Below are positions 33,601 through 45,581 of a DNA stretch of 64,000 bases, one piece after another. This stretch comes from Populus alba (lineage: Eukaryota; Streptophyta; Magnoliopsida; Malpighiales; Salicaceae), in the NCBI RefSeq assembly GCF_005239225.2, contig NC_133300.1, forward strand, positions 19,643,584 to 19,707,583, written 5' to 3'. Each line of letters opens with the position of its first letter. Positions within the stretch are counted from its first letter, which is position 1. The translations under genes and the position numbers were made by a program. Under the pieces are notes generated by a model. It saw only the letters and a program-made list of their open reading frames with translations. It searched no databases and was not told the DNA's origin.

Positions 33601-34809
33601 ACTGAATGATGAATAGAACTAGAACTTCCATACACATAAAGAACAATGATTTCGCCTTCTTACAGGTGAACTAGTTTCAAGCACATTCTGGATAACGTTC
33701 GTGTTCCCTCCTTGCAGATCTGAGTTCAATGATCTCCACATGCGGACATTCGTCGTCATGTTTGCTAGGTAAACAACGAAGACAGTGGCTCTTCTTTTCT
33801 TTTGAATCTCTTGTCCAGCAAAGACAGACTCCCTTTTATTCTGGTTGTTTTCTAATTCAAATTCAATGGGTTTGGATGTGAGAATTGATACCATTTCATG
33901 ATTCTCGTCGTCATCCAGCCCATTAGATACGCTATGAACATAAGCAAGAAGATAGTTTATCCCAGGCCTGTTCAAATCAGCAATGTCTTTCGGTCTTGCA
34001 TCTGTCAAAGCAATGAGATCTCCTACCACGGGCTCGTATATTCCTTTCCCCTTTCCAGTTTTACTCATTCTATTCAACCATATCTTATAAAACATGTCTT
34101 TGGGAAGTTTATACTCTTTTGATCTTTCAATTGAAAAGATCTCCCTTGTAGGTGCTTGGGAGAACTTCATCATGTTTGAGCACAAATCTGCCCGAGTTTC
34201 CTCGATTAGAGCAGGAATGAATGACTTCATGTAATGTGACGTTGACGTGAATGTCTCTGGTATCTTCTTCACCTGTTAGTGAGTAATTTAGTGCCACCGA
34301 CATCAAATGCAAGAAAATAGAAATCGGTCAACTGCATTTACAGTTGCTGTCAATTAATCTTACGTCAATTCTGAAAATTCCAAAAACATGAAAAGAAACC
34401 GCTACTAAATGATCTTCAAAGAACTTATGTTCTGCTTTACTAACCATTGGATGCTCAGCTTACTGGTCTAAGCGTTTCCAAAGAAAAGTAGAGGGATCAA
34501 GTCTAAGTTCATTTCAGATTGATCTTGTTTCACCAAAATCTTGATGTCGTGCAAGGAGAAGTCTCTAAATGATTACAACTTGCCAAATTTAATCAGTAGA
34601 AATGTAACTTAAACAGATTTTAACCGGAAAAAAAAAATCATATCATAAGTGGATCGTACACATAAACATGACAAAATGGCATTCATGCAAACCTGATTTT
34701 TGTAAAGGTCGCTGTTAAGTACATCCTTGATAGACCAAGAGAACACCAAATCTAATAAGCTTCTACCAGCAACTTCTTCTTCAGTTTTCGCTGCAGTCTT
34801 CTCCATCAT
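30603..34809 (-). pseudogene. SEN1/UPF1-like SF1 helicase gene, copy 1 (incomplete, frame-broken)
   Basis: Same gene as copy 2. Exons by alignment: 34693-34809, 33664-34272, 32186-33565, 31774-32098, 31402-31657, 31086-31302, 30603-30969. The eighth exon is in the gap. Motifs: GPPGTGKT (about 33370-33393), DEAAQL (about 32300), GDERQLPA (about 32215), YRMHPS (about 32010), VDGFQG and VNVALTRAR. In exon 3 a missing base near 32500 and an extra base near 32452 offset each other, but a stop falls between them. Exons 4 and 7 have further indels. Exon 6 is 27 bp longer (9 codons, in frame) than in copy 2. Extra homopolymer bases are frequent near the gap, so part of the damage may be an assembly effect. 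Confidence 0.85.
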
Positions 34810-36329
34810 TTCTCCTCTCTAGTTAGCTTCTGTAAAATCAGTTGACAAAGCCAATAATGAGATGAAAATAAAAGTCTTGAACATATGAAGAAACGATGCA
34901 ACAACAGGTTTCTTATGAGTGAAGAAACCCGACAGTAAGACCAGTACAGATATTTACCTTGTGACAATGCTGTTTTTTTTAATAGCTTCCAAAAACCCCA
35001 ATAAATGAAAAGAAATGGACGTGCAGATGATTTAATGAAAATGGGCCAGAGATTCCTGAAGAATGAAGTGGAAAGAGCACGTTGACTGCAAGTAAATCAA
35101 AAGTAATTAAAGCAAGCACTGTTGCAAGTCTTGCTGGTTTTGTATAGAAAATACATGATTGGCTCCTGTTGTATACCTGTTTGCTTTAGTACTTTTAATT
35201 GTTTCCCACTGTAGATTCTGCTTTCCCCAAACTTTGTAAAGCAAGATTAAAGATCAATATGTCTCATACTTCAATCAGTTGCATTACTTAAATTTATAGC
35301 ATAAGGAATAAGGAGAGGAAAGGGCAGAAATGCTTGCGTGCTTTACGATGATGCTCGAATTTTCTGTCGCGTCCCATGCACCCGAAATACTAAGATTTTA
35401 TATCCTTTTGGTGTAATTTCAAGTGTGAATTCTGAACCCACATGAATTTTATTACCAAACACTATTAAAATCATATAAATTCAGACATAGACATTTGCAT
35501 ATAAATTCTTATATTCAACATGGAGTCAATCATTTTTAAAATCCAATTAAATTGTAAGCAATGACACTTGATTGTGAAATTTAATAAAATATTGTAATAG
35601 ATTTATTATTGTTTTAAACTCAACTATGTTAAAGTCATATGTCATGGATTAAACTGCTTAACTCATATTAATACAAGTCAATTTAAAATAATAATATTTT
35701 AAAATAATATTATTTAAAAAAATATAAATCAAATCATATTTTAAATGAAATTGACCTCCTTGATGTTTTTTAATTATGGATATGTTTGGAATTGTGATAG
35801 TTTTTGTGATTATAATTTTAAAAAAAACATTATGTAAATTCAGACATAAACTTTTTATAGTACATTTTATTACCGCAATACTATTAAAATTAATCATATA
35901 AATTCAGACATAAACAATTGCATATAAATTCTTACATTCAACATGGAGCCAATGTTTATTTTTAAAATCCAATTAAATTGTAAACAATGACACTTAGATT
36001 GTGAAATTTAATAAAACATTATACTATTAAAAACATGGTCTCAATCAAAGTTATTCAACTCATTGGGTCACATATCACGCATTTAACTTATATAGATAAA
36101 AGTGAATTTAAAACAATATTATTTTAAATTTTTTAAAAAATATATAACAACATTTTAAAAATATATATATATAAATCAAGCATGTTTCTACAAAACAAAA
36201 AACTAATGAAAACTTAAAAACAAAGAAAGAAAAAGGCTAAGAATTCAAAGTTGAGAAAAAAAAATGTTCAGAGGATGAATAGCTAGTTTGTTATTTTATT
36301 AATTTATCAAAATTATCTTTCAAGCTGAA

Positions 36330-36382
<53 letters not shown>

Positions 36383-36425
36383 TAACATAGCCTAAAACAT
36401 TCGGTTATTATGCTCAATCCATTAA
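34810..36425. other. Intergenic region between the helicase genes
   Basis: The upstream flank of copy 1 (34810-35300) matches that of copy 2 (41660-42010), with about 170 bp more in copy 1. Next come two copies of one AT-rich segment (about 35415-35700 and 35835-36110; shared word CATATAAATTCAGACATA). It is repeated again at about 42360-42640, with its tail also at 46430-46600. A (TA)n run occupies about 36342-36372. No gene is seen. Confidence 0.75.
36342..36372. repeat. (TA)n microsatellite
   Basis: Alternating TA run of about 30 bp just 3' of helicase copy 2. Confidence 0.95.
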
Positions 36426-39400
36426 TTAAAACCGAATAAAACAAATAATCAAAATAAAAACAATGAAACAGACGCACATGAGCTCCCATCCAAAAAGTGA
36501 TATGCGGAGATTTCTTTTGTTGTCTTTTTCTATATATTGGGGTAATCTGCGGTGTGGACCTAGTGTCTTCACTTGTGGTGTCCGCACCAGAAGGGAAGCC
36601 AAAGGTTGTGACGGAAGCTTTACATTTTCAAAAAGTGACTTGCTGGGATATTTTTTGTTGTCTTTATTCATATACTTGGGTAATCTGCGATGTGCATCTG
36701 GTATCTTTGCTTGTGTCTTTGCTTGTGGTGTCGCCGCCATAAGTGAAGCCGAAGGTTGCGACAGAAGTTCAACAGGATCAATTTCAGGGATGCTACGCCC
36801 GGCAGCACCATCGAAACACAGTGGCCATCTCATTGGAACAACCAAATTCCTGCAATTCAAAAAAGAAATAATTGATTTTTTTTATTTATTCAGGCCAGCA
36901 GAGCAAGTATAGTAGAGAATACCCATAGCAATGGATGTTTAGCCTAATGGTATTCTTTGTTGCAGAGCAAGGAGGGGAGAGGTCTCAGGTCAGGTTTGAG
37001 ACCTGCCCTTGTTGCATATAACAGAAAATATCTGAGGTTTGTCAATGGATTCCTACTGCTGATCAAGTCAACTCAAGCAACCGTTGATGTATAATACCAG
37101 AATCTAGTAAAATGAAAAAAGAGAGATGCATACCCTTCTATACATCTGTGCTTGCAGCGATTCATCTTATCAACTGTATAATTCCCAAAGACATCATCGA
37201 GACGCCTTGCTAGTTTTGGTAAATCAGGTAATGGTAAAACATCCCACGCCTTGAGAATTTGTGTGTGGTTTGAGTTTTCCTTGATTATATCCACTGTCCA
37301 AATCAGATGAAGCTGGTCATTGACTCTGTATTGTTCTAACTGTACAGGAGAAGTTCCATGTCGGACAACGATGTTTCTCTCTTCAGGATATTGCCGCCAG
37401 CCACTCGAAAGCTTTGCCAGCAAAGAAATCACTTCCTGACGAGCCTCATTTCTCACTTTCAGAATGGATTTCCGAAAATCGTCACTGAAGCAAAACTTTA
37501 ATGGGAAAAAGGTTTGAGATGATAAGTCCACCGAGTAGTATTCAGCTTCAGACAAAACGATTACAGGAAAAAATAGACAGTAGTATTCAGCATACATACC
37601 TTCCATCTTGCATTTCTGAACAGCAGAGAATTCACATTCACCAAGGCATCCACAATAGCCTTAGACAAGCTTTTATCGTCTTCGGCATTATAGAAACACC
37701 CCCGTTCCTTAGCGTCAGTAACTAATTTCTTCCAAATAGAGTAACTGTTGACAAGAGTTGCTCCATTTCCCAATATCCAGAGGCAGTACCTTCATTAGAC
37801 AGTACATCATAAATTGTTATTCAAAATCACCAATACATAGTGTTATCTATGGACACAAATGGGCTGTTGGCTGTCATGCTAAACATGGCTGCATGGTGAA
37901 GGTCAAAAGTGGTTGCTGAATATTAAATACGGTGGCAAAAGTGGCTACTATAATTGACTAAAATGGGAAGGATTGTCTCCTATATCAGCTATAAGTAAAG
38001 GGTGCTTATGAGAGCTGAGTGACACCAAAAATAGAGAGAAATACAGAGAGAGAGCTAGAGAGAATTGAGTTGAGTAGACAAGAATTTTCTCATCATTCTT
38101 GTTTTGTTGTTTGTATTGTTTCTAAGCTTGACTAATACAAGTTAGTAGCTCTTGTGAAGTATACAAGTTGCCAAAACACGTAATTGATTTTTGGAATGTC
38201 CTAACACATAGATGCATACACACACATTAACTTGCAAAAAACTTGCAATCCTATCTGGTATTTGGAGATGATACCTTGCACGGGTCAATGCCACATTAAC
38301 CCTTTGGCGATTGGAAAGGAAACCTATTTTTCCGTTTGCATTACATCTGACAGTAGAGAAAATTATAACATCCTCCTCGCCTCCTTGAAATCCATCGACA
38401 GACCGAATATTTACGGCAAAGTCACTATATGCACTGTAAGTCTTTCCAATCTTTTCTTGAATTGCATAAACTTGAGCCTTGTACGGTGATATGATTCCTA
38501 CGCTCATCCCCTTTCTTGCCTTGGTAAACCCTGCGATGGAAAGAAAAGGAAAGCTTTAGCTTTCTCATTTGCCAACAAAAAGATAAACCAATAGCTATGT
38601 CATATATTTGATTTCCCTAACACCATTTCTTAAATGCATACCTTTAAAAAGACTTGCAACTAGCTCTGAAACTACAGCAACCTCGACCAAATTTCTCGTG
38701 CTGCAATCGTCATTGAATTGCTCTTCCCCATGGGCTAAATTAATAAATGAGTAAGGCCCATACATATTGCCTTGAAGGAATCGTTTCTGATAGTTTCTTT
38801 CTTTGACAGTTGAAGCATTCTGGATTAGCCCATCATAGAACACTTTATTTGGGAATAAGCTTATAGATGGATGCATCCTGTACTGCATATTCAGTAGGTG
38901 TTTCTCGTGTCCCAGTATGACCAATCTCTCGAACAAACTCCTTCCAAATTCAGCTTTCTCGGAAATCTGATCAAGTTATTTGACAAAAACATTACAACTT
39001 AAATCTTATAAATTACTCAGTAAATGGAATGCAAAAAAGATTAACCTCATCACCTGGCTTTGAACCATGGCAGGAAGTTGGCGCTCGTCACCTATAAGAA
39101 CGGCATGGCGAAGACCAGAAAGCTGCAATGGAATGGTCGATTCACATTCTTTAAGCTGCGCAGCTTCATCAACAACTAACATTTTTATCGGTTTTATTCC
39201 TTCTGTGTGCAGCTTGGCAGAGCTTGAAGCGGTACAGAAAATTAGACATGCATTTTCCAAGTAAAAGTTTCTCACTTGATAACTTTTAAAAATATTGGGC
39301 ACGTCAAATGATCGAGGAAGTGAATTCAGTATCTGAATGCAATCCTTTCTTGTAGTGGCCAACCATGAAAATTGACACGCACTGCTTTCTTCATCTTCGA

Positions 39401-41659
39401 AATCATTGAGGACTAGCTTTAAACCTTCATCTCCAATGCTAACACCATTCAACAAGGTTTTCAGGCGGCTGAGTGAATCAAGAGCTTTTATCATGTTCTT
39501 CACAACTTCTAATGAAATGACAGACGTTGGCAAATGCGTGTACAAACCTACAATTAAAATGTCCAGCTTCTCACTAAGGATTTTGAACCTTTTCTTTACA
39601 AATTCCTCGAACGGGAGAATATCATCTTCCTTGTTTTCCTTTCCATATTGACCTCCTTTTCCGACACACTTTGGAAGCTTATCTTGATAATAAGAAACCT
39701 TTTGTTTCTGTTTTTCAGTTTTCTTGTTGTCTTTCAATGCCTGCACTAGAATTTTCTTCGGAACTTTTCTGCTGTTCCTGCCCATCTGATTTTGACCATT
39801 GACCACTTCATCCTTCTCTTTGTTGCTGTTCATCTCTTCAAATTCAATCATTCCATCATCCTGACCCACTCTCACATTCTCTTTTTTCATGATTTCAAAG
39901 TACCAGCGGTACTGATGCTCCGGATCTTCAAGCAAATTTATCATTGAATCTACAGTGTGCTTCCACCCGGTTGACGGGGCAAAGCAATGAGAAAGCACTT
40001 CAACACGATGGTCAAGAAATATATCTTCAAGATCATCATTCTCAGAAATCTTCATTCGCTCCCCATTCCCAAAGAGAACTATATCTCCAAGTCCATAAGT
40101 GTCATATTCAAGAGAGTCTGTAACTAGCTTTAGGAGTCTCGATGTCACTTGCAACACAGCAATATTGGTTGGAGCACATGTAAGTGTCCTGCACTTCAGT
40201 TTAAGTAGAGAAAACAATAATAAACCAACTGTCTTTGTCTTTCCAGTCCCTGGAGGACCCCAAATTAGTTTGACAGTGCTTTGATGCTGGCATTCACTCA
40301 GACCAATGCAGCTTGCAATTGCACCTTCCTGTGAGTCATTTAAATTAAAGGAGCTGATTATGGTTTCTTCCATACCACAAAGTGCAGCACTTCTATTCAC
40401 TTCAGATAAGCAGTGAGAACAATCTTGGCTATCCTGCAGGAGAAGACACAGCAACTGTCAGTTAAGCAGCTGAATTATTAGAACAGAACTAGGACTTCCC
40501 TACACATAAAGAAAAATGATTTCGCCTTCTTACAGGTGAACTAGTTTCAAGCACATTCTGGATAACGTTCGTGTTCCCCCCTTGCAGATCTGAGTTCAAT
40601 GATCTCCATATGCGAACATTCGTCGTCATGTTTGCTGGGTAAACAACGAAGACAGTGGCTCTGCTTTTCTTTTGAATCTCTTGTCCAGCAATGACAGACT
40701 CCCTTTTATTCTGCTTGTTTTCTAATCCAAATTCAATGGGTTTGGATGTGAGAATTGATAACTTTTCATGATTATCGTCATCATCCAGCCCATTAGATAC
40801 CCTATGAACATAAGCAAGAAGATAGTTTATCCCAGGCCTGTTCAAATCTGCAATGTCTTTCGGTCTTGCATCTGTCAAAACAAGGAGATCTCCAACCTCA
40901 GGCTCGTATATTCCTTTCCCATTTCCAGTTTTTCCCATTCTTTTCAACCACATCTTATAAAAAAAGTCTTTGGGAGGTTTATACTCTTTTGAACTTTCAA
41001 TTGAAAAGATCTCCCTTGAAGGTGCTTGGGAGACCTTCATCATGTTTGAGCACAAATCTGCCCGAGTTTCCTCGCTTAGAGCAGGAATGAATGACTTCAT
41101 GTAATGTGACTTTGACGTGAATCTCTCTGGTATCCTCTTCACCTGTTGTTGAGTAAATTAGTGCCACGGACATCAAATGCAAGAAAATAGAAATCGGTCA
41201 ACGCATTTTCCAGTTGCTGTCAATTAATCTTATGTCAATTCTGAAAATTCCAAAAACATGAAAAGAAACCGCTACTATAAATGATCTTCAAAGAACAACA
41301 TGTTCTGCTTTACTGACCATTGGATGCTTAGCTTACTGGTCTAATCCTTTCCAAAGAAAAGTATAGGGATCAAGTCTAAGTTCATGCCAAGATTGATCTT
41401 GTTTCAGCAAAATCTAAATGTCATGGAAGGAGAAGTCTCTAAATGATTTCACTTTAATCAACTTGCAAATGGGATTTAACCGCCAAAAAAAAAACAAATC
41501 ATAAGTGGATCGTACACATAAACATGACAAAACGGCATACATGCAAACCTGATTTTTGTAAAGATCTCTGTTTAGTACATCCCTGATAGACCAAGAGAAC
41601 ACCAAGTCTAATAAGCTTCTACCAGCAACTTCTTCAGTTTTCGCCGCAGTCTTCTCCAT
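36426..41659 (-). CDS. SEN1/UPF1-like SF1 RNA/DNA helicase, copy 2 (intact)
   Basis: Eight exons with GT-AG borders and consistent phases: 41549-41659, 40534-41142, 39054-40433, 38642-38966, 38275-38530, 37600-37789, 37134-37495, 36426-36849. They total 3657 nt, i.e. 1218 residues. Superfamily 1B motifs: Walker A GPPGTGKT (about residue 299), DEAA (about 662), GDERQLPA (about 688), YRMHPS in exon 4, [11 protein letters not shown] in exon 5 and VNVALTRAR across exon 5's end. These are the signatures of UPF1/SEN1-type ATP-dependent helicases of RNA and RNA-DNA hybrids. A Lys/Glu-rich insert (about residues 430-520) separates motifs Ia and II. The C-terminal about 130 residues hold two repeats (SQPxASL ... 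RRLPxY) and end hydrophobic. The closest Arabidopsis relatives I recall are At1g65780/At1g65810. Exact substrate unknown. Confidence 0.9.
36930..37030 (+). mobile_element. tRNA-like/SINE-like relic in helicase intron 7
   Basis: An A-box-like TAGCCTAATGG (36940-36950) is followed 42 bp later by a B-box-like GGTTTGAGACC (36993-37003), the spacing and form of a tRNA-derived SINE head. No clear poly-A tail or target-site duplication was found. Copy 1 of the helicase has the same sequence just right of the gap (30459 on), so it predates the duplication. Confidence 0.4.
37841..38206 (+). mobile_element. Solo LTR, 366 bp, in intron 5 of helicase copy 2
   Basis: Begins TGTTATC and ends CCTAACA, flanked by the 5-bp duplication CATAG (37836-37840 and 38207-38211). 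The matching intron of helicase copy 1 (about 31320-31380) lacks it. There is no internal retroelement sequence, so a full element has probably recombined between its LTRs. It inserted after the helicase duplication. Confidence 0.88.
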
Positions 41660-42649
41660 CAATTCACCTCTCTAGTTAACTTCTGTAAAATCAGTTGACA
41701 TAGCCAGAAATAAGATGAAAATAAAAGTTTTGAACATATGAAGAAACGATGCAACAACAGATTTCTTGGTTGAAATGGAAAGAGCACGTTGACTACAAGT
41801 AAATCAAAAGTATTCAAAGCAAGCAAAGGTGCACGTCTTGGATTGTAAGGAAAATACATGATGGCTCTTGTTGTATACCTGCTTGCTTTAGTACTGTTAA
41901 TTGTTTCCCACTGTGGATTCTGCTTTCCCCAAACTTTCTAAAGCAAGATTAAAGATCAAGATGTCTCATACTTCAATCAGTTACATTACTTAAATTTATA
42001 GCATAAGGAATAAGGAGAGGGAGCTTCCATACGATGAGGCCAAAGGACTTTTCCTGGTTGTGAATAGCAAGACAAAGTGTTCATATGAATTTTCCTTTAT
42101 TGTGACAAGTACCGAAGGAGAGGAATGCTTGCGTAGAGTTTACGAAAATGCTCATATTCCAACGAATTTTCCTTTGTTAATTGAAGGAGAGGAAAGGGCA
42201 GAAATGCTTGCGTGCTTCACGATGATGCTCGAATTTTCCTTTATTGTGACAAGTACCGAAGGAGAGGAATGCTTGCGTGCTTTACGATGATGCTCTAATT
42301 TTCTTTCGCGTCCCATGCACCCGAAATACTAAGGTTTTATATCCTTATGGTGTAATTTCAAGTGTGAATTCTGAACCCACATGAATTTTATTACCAAACA
42401 CTATTAAAATCATATAAATTCAGACATAAACATTTGCATATAAATTCTTATATTCAACATGGAGTCCAATCATTTTTAAAATCCAATTAAATTGTAAACA
42501 ATGACACTTGATTGTAAAATTTAATAAAATATTGTAATATTAAAAACATTTATTATTGTCTTAAACTCAGCTATGTTAAAGTCATATGTCATGGATTAAA
42601 CTACTTAACTCATATTAATAACAAGTCAACTCAAACGTCAGTTGATGTT
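41660..42649. other. Upstream region of helicase copy 2 with short repeats
   Basis: Holds the likely promoter of copy 2 (minus strand); no specific box assigned. At 42090-42290 a unit including CCTTTATTGTGACAAGTACC occurs twice, giving a 76-codon open frame that is repeat-derived. A related unit is at about 45415-45475. Sequence from 42010-42085 recurs at 45093-45170 on the far side of the plastid insertion. Confidence 0.7.
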
Positions 42650-42863
42650 TTATTAGAGAAAAATGCAGGAATACAGATTTGATTTAGTGTACTGGGTAAA
42701 ATTAATAAAAAAATAAATATTTTTTTATTGAATGTTTTGGTTCAATTTCACTACTAGATAATATTATTTTTTCATACTTATTTATATTATATCTTCCGGG
42801 TATTCTTTTTCCAAGTAATTCCATATCAAAGTCAGATATTTCAAAGGATTCATTTCAATCTTC

Positions 42864-43216
42864 TTATTTTATTATATCATTGGAAATCAATAAAGGCAAT
42901 GCCTATTTAATATAGCTAGTTGTGCAAGTATTTTACTATTAAGAAGAAACTGTCTTTTGTATAAATTATTTATTAATATACTATGACTACATGATATTGC
43001 ATTCTCGCGAATTACTACATTTATTCGAGTGAACCATAAACACCGAAAATTTCTTTTGTGCCTATCTCTATTCTGGTAGGCCAAAAACAAAGCTTTTATT
43101 TTTTATTGAATAATAGTTCAAGTAAGTCTTCAATGAGCCCCACAAAAGCTTGATGTGAATAAATGAATTTTTGTTCTACATCTCCAAGCTATATATCCTC
43201 ATCTAATTCTAGTCAT
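42864..43216 (-). pseudogene. rpl20: Plastid rpl20 copy (decayed)
   Basis: Ribosomal protein L20 of plastids. Recognisable words include [30 protein letters not shown] and NRHCLY near the C-terminus. Near the start several Arg (CGN) or Gln codons have become stops or Trp/Cys codons. A single-base length difference breaks the end. Not expressed as protein. Confidence 0.88.
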
Positions 43217-44044
43217 TGAATGAACGAAACTTTGATAAATAACTAATTGATTTCCATTCTTTCAGTAATTATTTTTCCCTTTTCTAGAATAACAAAACGG
43301 ATTCTTTCAATGTATAAAATAATAATTCCAACTGCTTTTGCCTACTCTAACCTTCCTAACCACTATTTTTTCTTTTTTGTTATAAGCATATCGCCTTGAA
43401 ATAAGAAATTTTATTGGTACCGGGTATCAAACAAAAATAACAAAAATATAGTAAATAAAAATAAGTAGTAATTAAGTAGTAAATAGAAATTGATAAATAA
43501 ATAATGGGTTCCATCGTTTCCATGGTTAATTCTTAAACGGCGAGGTCCTTTCTATACACCGGAGCCCCTTACTTTATCGAATCAATGTTATTGTTAACTT
43601 TTATAGTTTACACTTTTTGGCTCTACCCGTGAATTCCCTAGTAGTAGGTCTTTCACAACAACGTCCGTTTTTACAGTAACGGTATTTAATTATGTGGATT
43701 AGCTAATTAGTTGACCTTGTTAGTCTGTTCTTGCAAGAGTAAAGGCATCCATTTTTGGCTTTTTAATTTAAATAAGATTTTCCCTACTTAACAGATAATC
43801 ATTTGCTATCAACGGGGAATTCTTTTGCATTTTCAATTGAAAATTGAGGTAATTGAATTTGCACCAGTAGAAACCATAAATTTGATACACAATAGAAGTA
43901 TATTCTAGATCTCTTTTTATTATTATTTTAGATAGTAAAGGGGGGAGTCTTTCATTCTATCCTATTTATCAGTACTGATCACGGATAGTGAAAAAATTCT
44001 TTATTTTGTCCCAACCCACAATCTGAAATCTGAATGAGTCGTGC

Positions 44045-44158
44045 ATACACCCTAGTACATGTCCCTCGGCGCTGAGGGCATCCCCCGAGAGCGAAGGATT
44101 TGGTGATATTTCTGATTGGTTGTCTTGTGTTTCTAATAAGTTGTTTAATAGTTAGCAT
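44045..44158 (-). pseudogene. rps12: Plastid rps12 5' exon copy
   Basis: The minus strand reads as [17 protein letters not shown] ... [12 protein letters not shown], the 38-codon first exon of trans-spliced plastid rps12 with a few substitutions. The other rps12 exons are not here, as expected from the plastid gene's split location. Confidence 0.9.
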
Positions 44159-44383
44159 GTTGAATCGTATGCATAAGTGGCTGGTTTAGATCGATCCTAA
44201 CTAGATGATTATGAATTCTTTCTATATTCATATTCTATTTTAATATTTTATTAAAATTATAAAATTCAAATTAATATAATATGAAACCTCAGTAAAAAAC
44301 TAAAATCTCAAATCACAATTTGTGTGAAATTCCTACTGTTTTTTAATCTCAAACTAAAATCGAGGTATAGTGTTGAATAAGTA

Positions 44384-44725
44384 GGTGTAACTGTTGAGTT
44401 CTATGGTGGTAAACTAAATGGAGTCAGTTATAGTGATCTTGCTAATATGAAAAAATATGCTAGACGCGCACAATTGGGTGAAATTTTTGAATTAGACCGT
44501 GCTACTTTGAAATCCGATGGTGTTTTTCGTAGTGGTCCAAGGGGTTGGTTTACTTTTGAGCATGCTTCGTTTGCCCTGCTCTTCTTTTTTGGACACATTT
44601 GGCATGGCTTTCGAACCTTGTTCAAAGATGTTTTTGTTGGTATTGATCTAGATTTAGGCGCTCAGGTGGAATTTGGAGCATTCCAAAAACTTGGAGATCC
44701 AACTACAAGAAGACAAGTAGTTTGA
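44384..44725 (+). pseudogene. psbB: Plastid psbB 3' end copy (CP47 C-terminus)
   Basis: About 113 codons ending at TGA 44723-44725: [64 protein letters not shown]. This is the lumenal loop and C-terminus of photosystem II CP47. The N-terminal three quarters are absent. Substitutions such as GHAS to EHAS are visible. Confidence 0.93.
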
Positions 44726-44904
44726 TACAACATTAATCTTTGATTTTTCATCTCTATTTTCTTTTTGTAATTCGACATAGGGTACGCAGGACATCTTAAT
44801 TTGAATCGCCGCATTTTCTTTGTCTGACTCTTGCTCTTTTTTAATTTGGGAACGCTCTAAATAAACAGATATGGAAGTTATAACTGTAAACCACAAACAA
44901 ATCT

Positions 44905-45007
44905 ATGGAAGCATTAGTTTATACATTCCTCTTAGCATCGATTCTAGGAATAATTTTTTTCGCTATCTTTTTTCTAGAATCGCCTAAAGTTACAACTAAC
45001 AAGATGA
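44905..45007 (+). pseudogene. psbT: Plastid psbT copy
   Basis: Starts [10 protein letters not shown], one membrane helix, then FFLESPKV. The normal stop after about 33-35 codons is lost through a length change, so the frame runs on to about 45093. In plastids it encodes a small photosystem II subunit; here it is a nuclear copy. Confidence 0.92.
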
Positions 45008-45184
45008 AATGGTTTTTCATTATCTTAATTAAAGTAATGAGCGCGCCTCCGGGCTCATTACTTCAACTAGTCCCCGTTTTCGTCGGATGGTAAATTTATA
45101 GCATAAGGCAATTGGAGAGGGAGCTTTCATACGAGAAGGCCAACGTGCTTTTCCTGGTTGTAAATAGCAAGATAAAGATCTTGC

Positions 45185-45380
45185 TTGTTTTTGTATTTCA
45201 AAAGCGTTTATGAAAAAAATTAAAATTTTTTTATTTTTTTTTACTTCAAATTAATATTTTTTGGATGTTTTCAGATCATTTTAATACATTAATATTAAAA
45301 TTAATTTTTTAAAAAAATATATTATTTTAATACATTTATAAATAAAAAATATTTTAAAAAAACAACTGCAATGAAAACCA
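45185..45380. repeat. Short AT-rich dispersed repeat (MITE-like)
   Basis: Same family as 6090-6290: contains CAGATCATTTTAATACATTA between T-rich and A-rich halves. No target-site duplication fixed. Confidence 0.5.
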
Positions 45381-45581
45381 CACTCTACTGAAAATATTCA
45401 TAATAAAAACGTATTTTCCTTTATTGTGACATACCGAAGGAGAGGAAAGGGCAGGAATGCTTGCATACATTACGATGATTCTTTAATTTACTGTCCCATC
45501 CCCAGGTACACAATTTCCTCGAGAAAATCCCATGCACCCGAAATAACCTTAAGCTGTAATTTCAAGTGTGAATTCTGAACC

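Larger units (their letters stand above)
42650..45092. mobile_element. Nuclear plastid DNA insertion (rpl20 to psbT region)
   Basis: Gene order rpl20 (minus), rps12 5' exon (minus), psbB end (plus), psbT (plus) is that of the plastid clpP-psbB region. clpP and most of psbB, which lie between rps12 and the psbB end in plastids, are missing, about 4 kb. The copies carry stop codons and many C-to-T/G-to-A changes, so the piece is nuclear and old. The left edge is approximate. The right edge is at 45092, in the psbT-psbN spacer, where host sequence related to 42000 resumes. Confidence 0.9.

Noticed and set aside
36463..36912. 149-codon plus-strand open frame
   Set aside because: It lies antisense to the last helicase exon, whose minus-strand frame has splice-site support and joins in phase.
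42060..42290. 76-codon frame with internal repeat
   Set aside because: The repeat is at DNA level, and the third copy at 45415 is not open. Treated as non-coding repeat.
42650..45092. True plastid contig contamination
   Set aside because: The genes carry stops and length changes, clpP is missing, and nuclear repeats flank both sides.
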